A stretch of DNA of 64,000 bases from Myxococcales bacterium (GTDB taxonomy: Bacteria > Myxococcota_A > Polyangia > Palsa-1104 > JAEUJZ01): assembly GCA_016794505.1 (NCBI GenBank), contig JAEUJZ010000171.1, forward strand, positions 1 through 64,000. Direction: 5' to 3'. This document shows positions 63,921 through 64,000 of the stretch, piece by piece. Numbering within the stretch: the first letter of the stretch is position 1; each line of letters begins with the position of its first letter. The translations under genes and the position numbers were made by a program. A model generated the notes under the pieces. That model did no database searches, was not told the DNA's origin, and saw only the letters and a list, made by a program, of their open reading frames with translations.

Positions 63921-64000
63921 ATGAACCATGTCTCAACATTGATCTCGCAGCCTTCGTTTGCAGCCGTCGGATCGCGTGGGCACTCGCGCAGGGACGACGG
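63921..64000 (+). CDS. Start of a gene cut by the window end
   Basis: AGGAG at 63911-63915 lies 5 nt before ATG 63921, and the frame is open for the remaining 26 codons (MNHVSTLISQPSFAAVGSRG onward). Too little is present to name it. Confidence 0.5.
   Translation, partial: MNHVSTLISQPSFAAVGSRGHSRRDD

Overview
The window looks like chromosome of a high-GC member of the Myxococcota (Polyangia-like). Direct signs are a MYXO-CTERM-like anchor on a 1,436-residue DUF11 protein, Cys-rich and beta-propeller lipoproteins, a Ser/Thr kinase with a C-terminal PEGA domain, enhancer-binding sigma-54 activators, FGE-sulfatase-domain proteins and OmpA proteins with thrombospondin type-3 repeats. No rRNA, tRNA or CRISPR array was seen.

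Layout. (1) 1-~10.72 kb is an accessory block. It opens with a serine recombinase tail-to-tail with a decayed double-XRE regulator. It carries conflict-type cargo: an ATLF-like metallopeptidase broken by an in-frame TAG, a WD40-like lipoprotein, the C-terminal remnant of a GHKL-ATPase/nuclease, a nucleotidyltransferase pair, a broken zinc-ribbon/coiled-coil gene, and an EACC1 + caspase-FGE operon. It ends where a host FG-GAP lipoprotein gene loses its reading frame. (2) ~10.72-22.37 kb is mostly core: DUF2142, a barrel-SppA fusion and a PEGA Ser/Thr kinase; a rubrerythrin / CCG Fe-S / DUF3501 operon; TlyA; and a beta-propeller lipoprotein. (3) 22.69-34.14 kb is a second element of the same family, 11.45 kb long. 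It sits inside a second beta-propeller lipoprotein gene, whose two halves (22371-22691 and 34146-35690) rejoin in frame. Cargo: a receiver protein, an FHA protein, an NtrC-type activator, a DUF7793-like protein with a hybrid histidine kinase, a palindrome-rich non-coding stretch, a hemopexin/trefoil protein, an HNH nuclease, a small unknown gene, then the double-XRE regulator tail-to-tail with the recombinase. (4) 35.7-44.1 kb: Ada, a trypsin-like lipoprotein, an FAD oxidase with a GlcF-like Fe-S partner, an AT-rich orphan and an FGE lipoprotein. (5) 44.2-64 kb is envelope and signalling: the DUF11/MYXO-CTERM protein, OmpA/TSP3 protein, an NtrC regulator divergent from a sigma-54 promoter and a DUF481 porin, a second OmpA, then a coiled-coil / OmpA-BON / Ras-like GTPase / histidine kinase operon, and a TonB receptor / substrate-binding protein / YfiR-like set.

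The strongest new-system candidates are the recombinase + double-XRE element family with its preserved integration scar, the EACC1-caspase-FGE locus, and the OmpA-GTPase-kinase operon.
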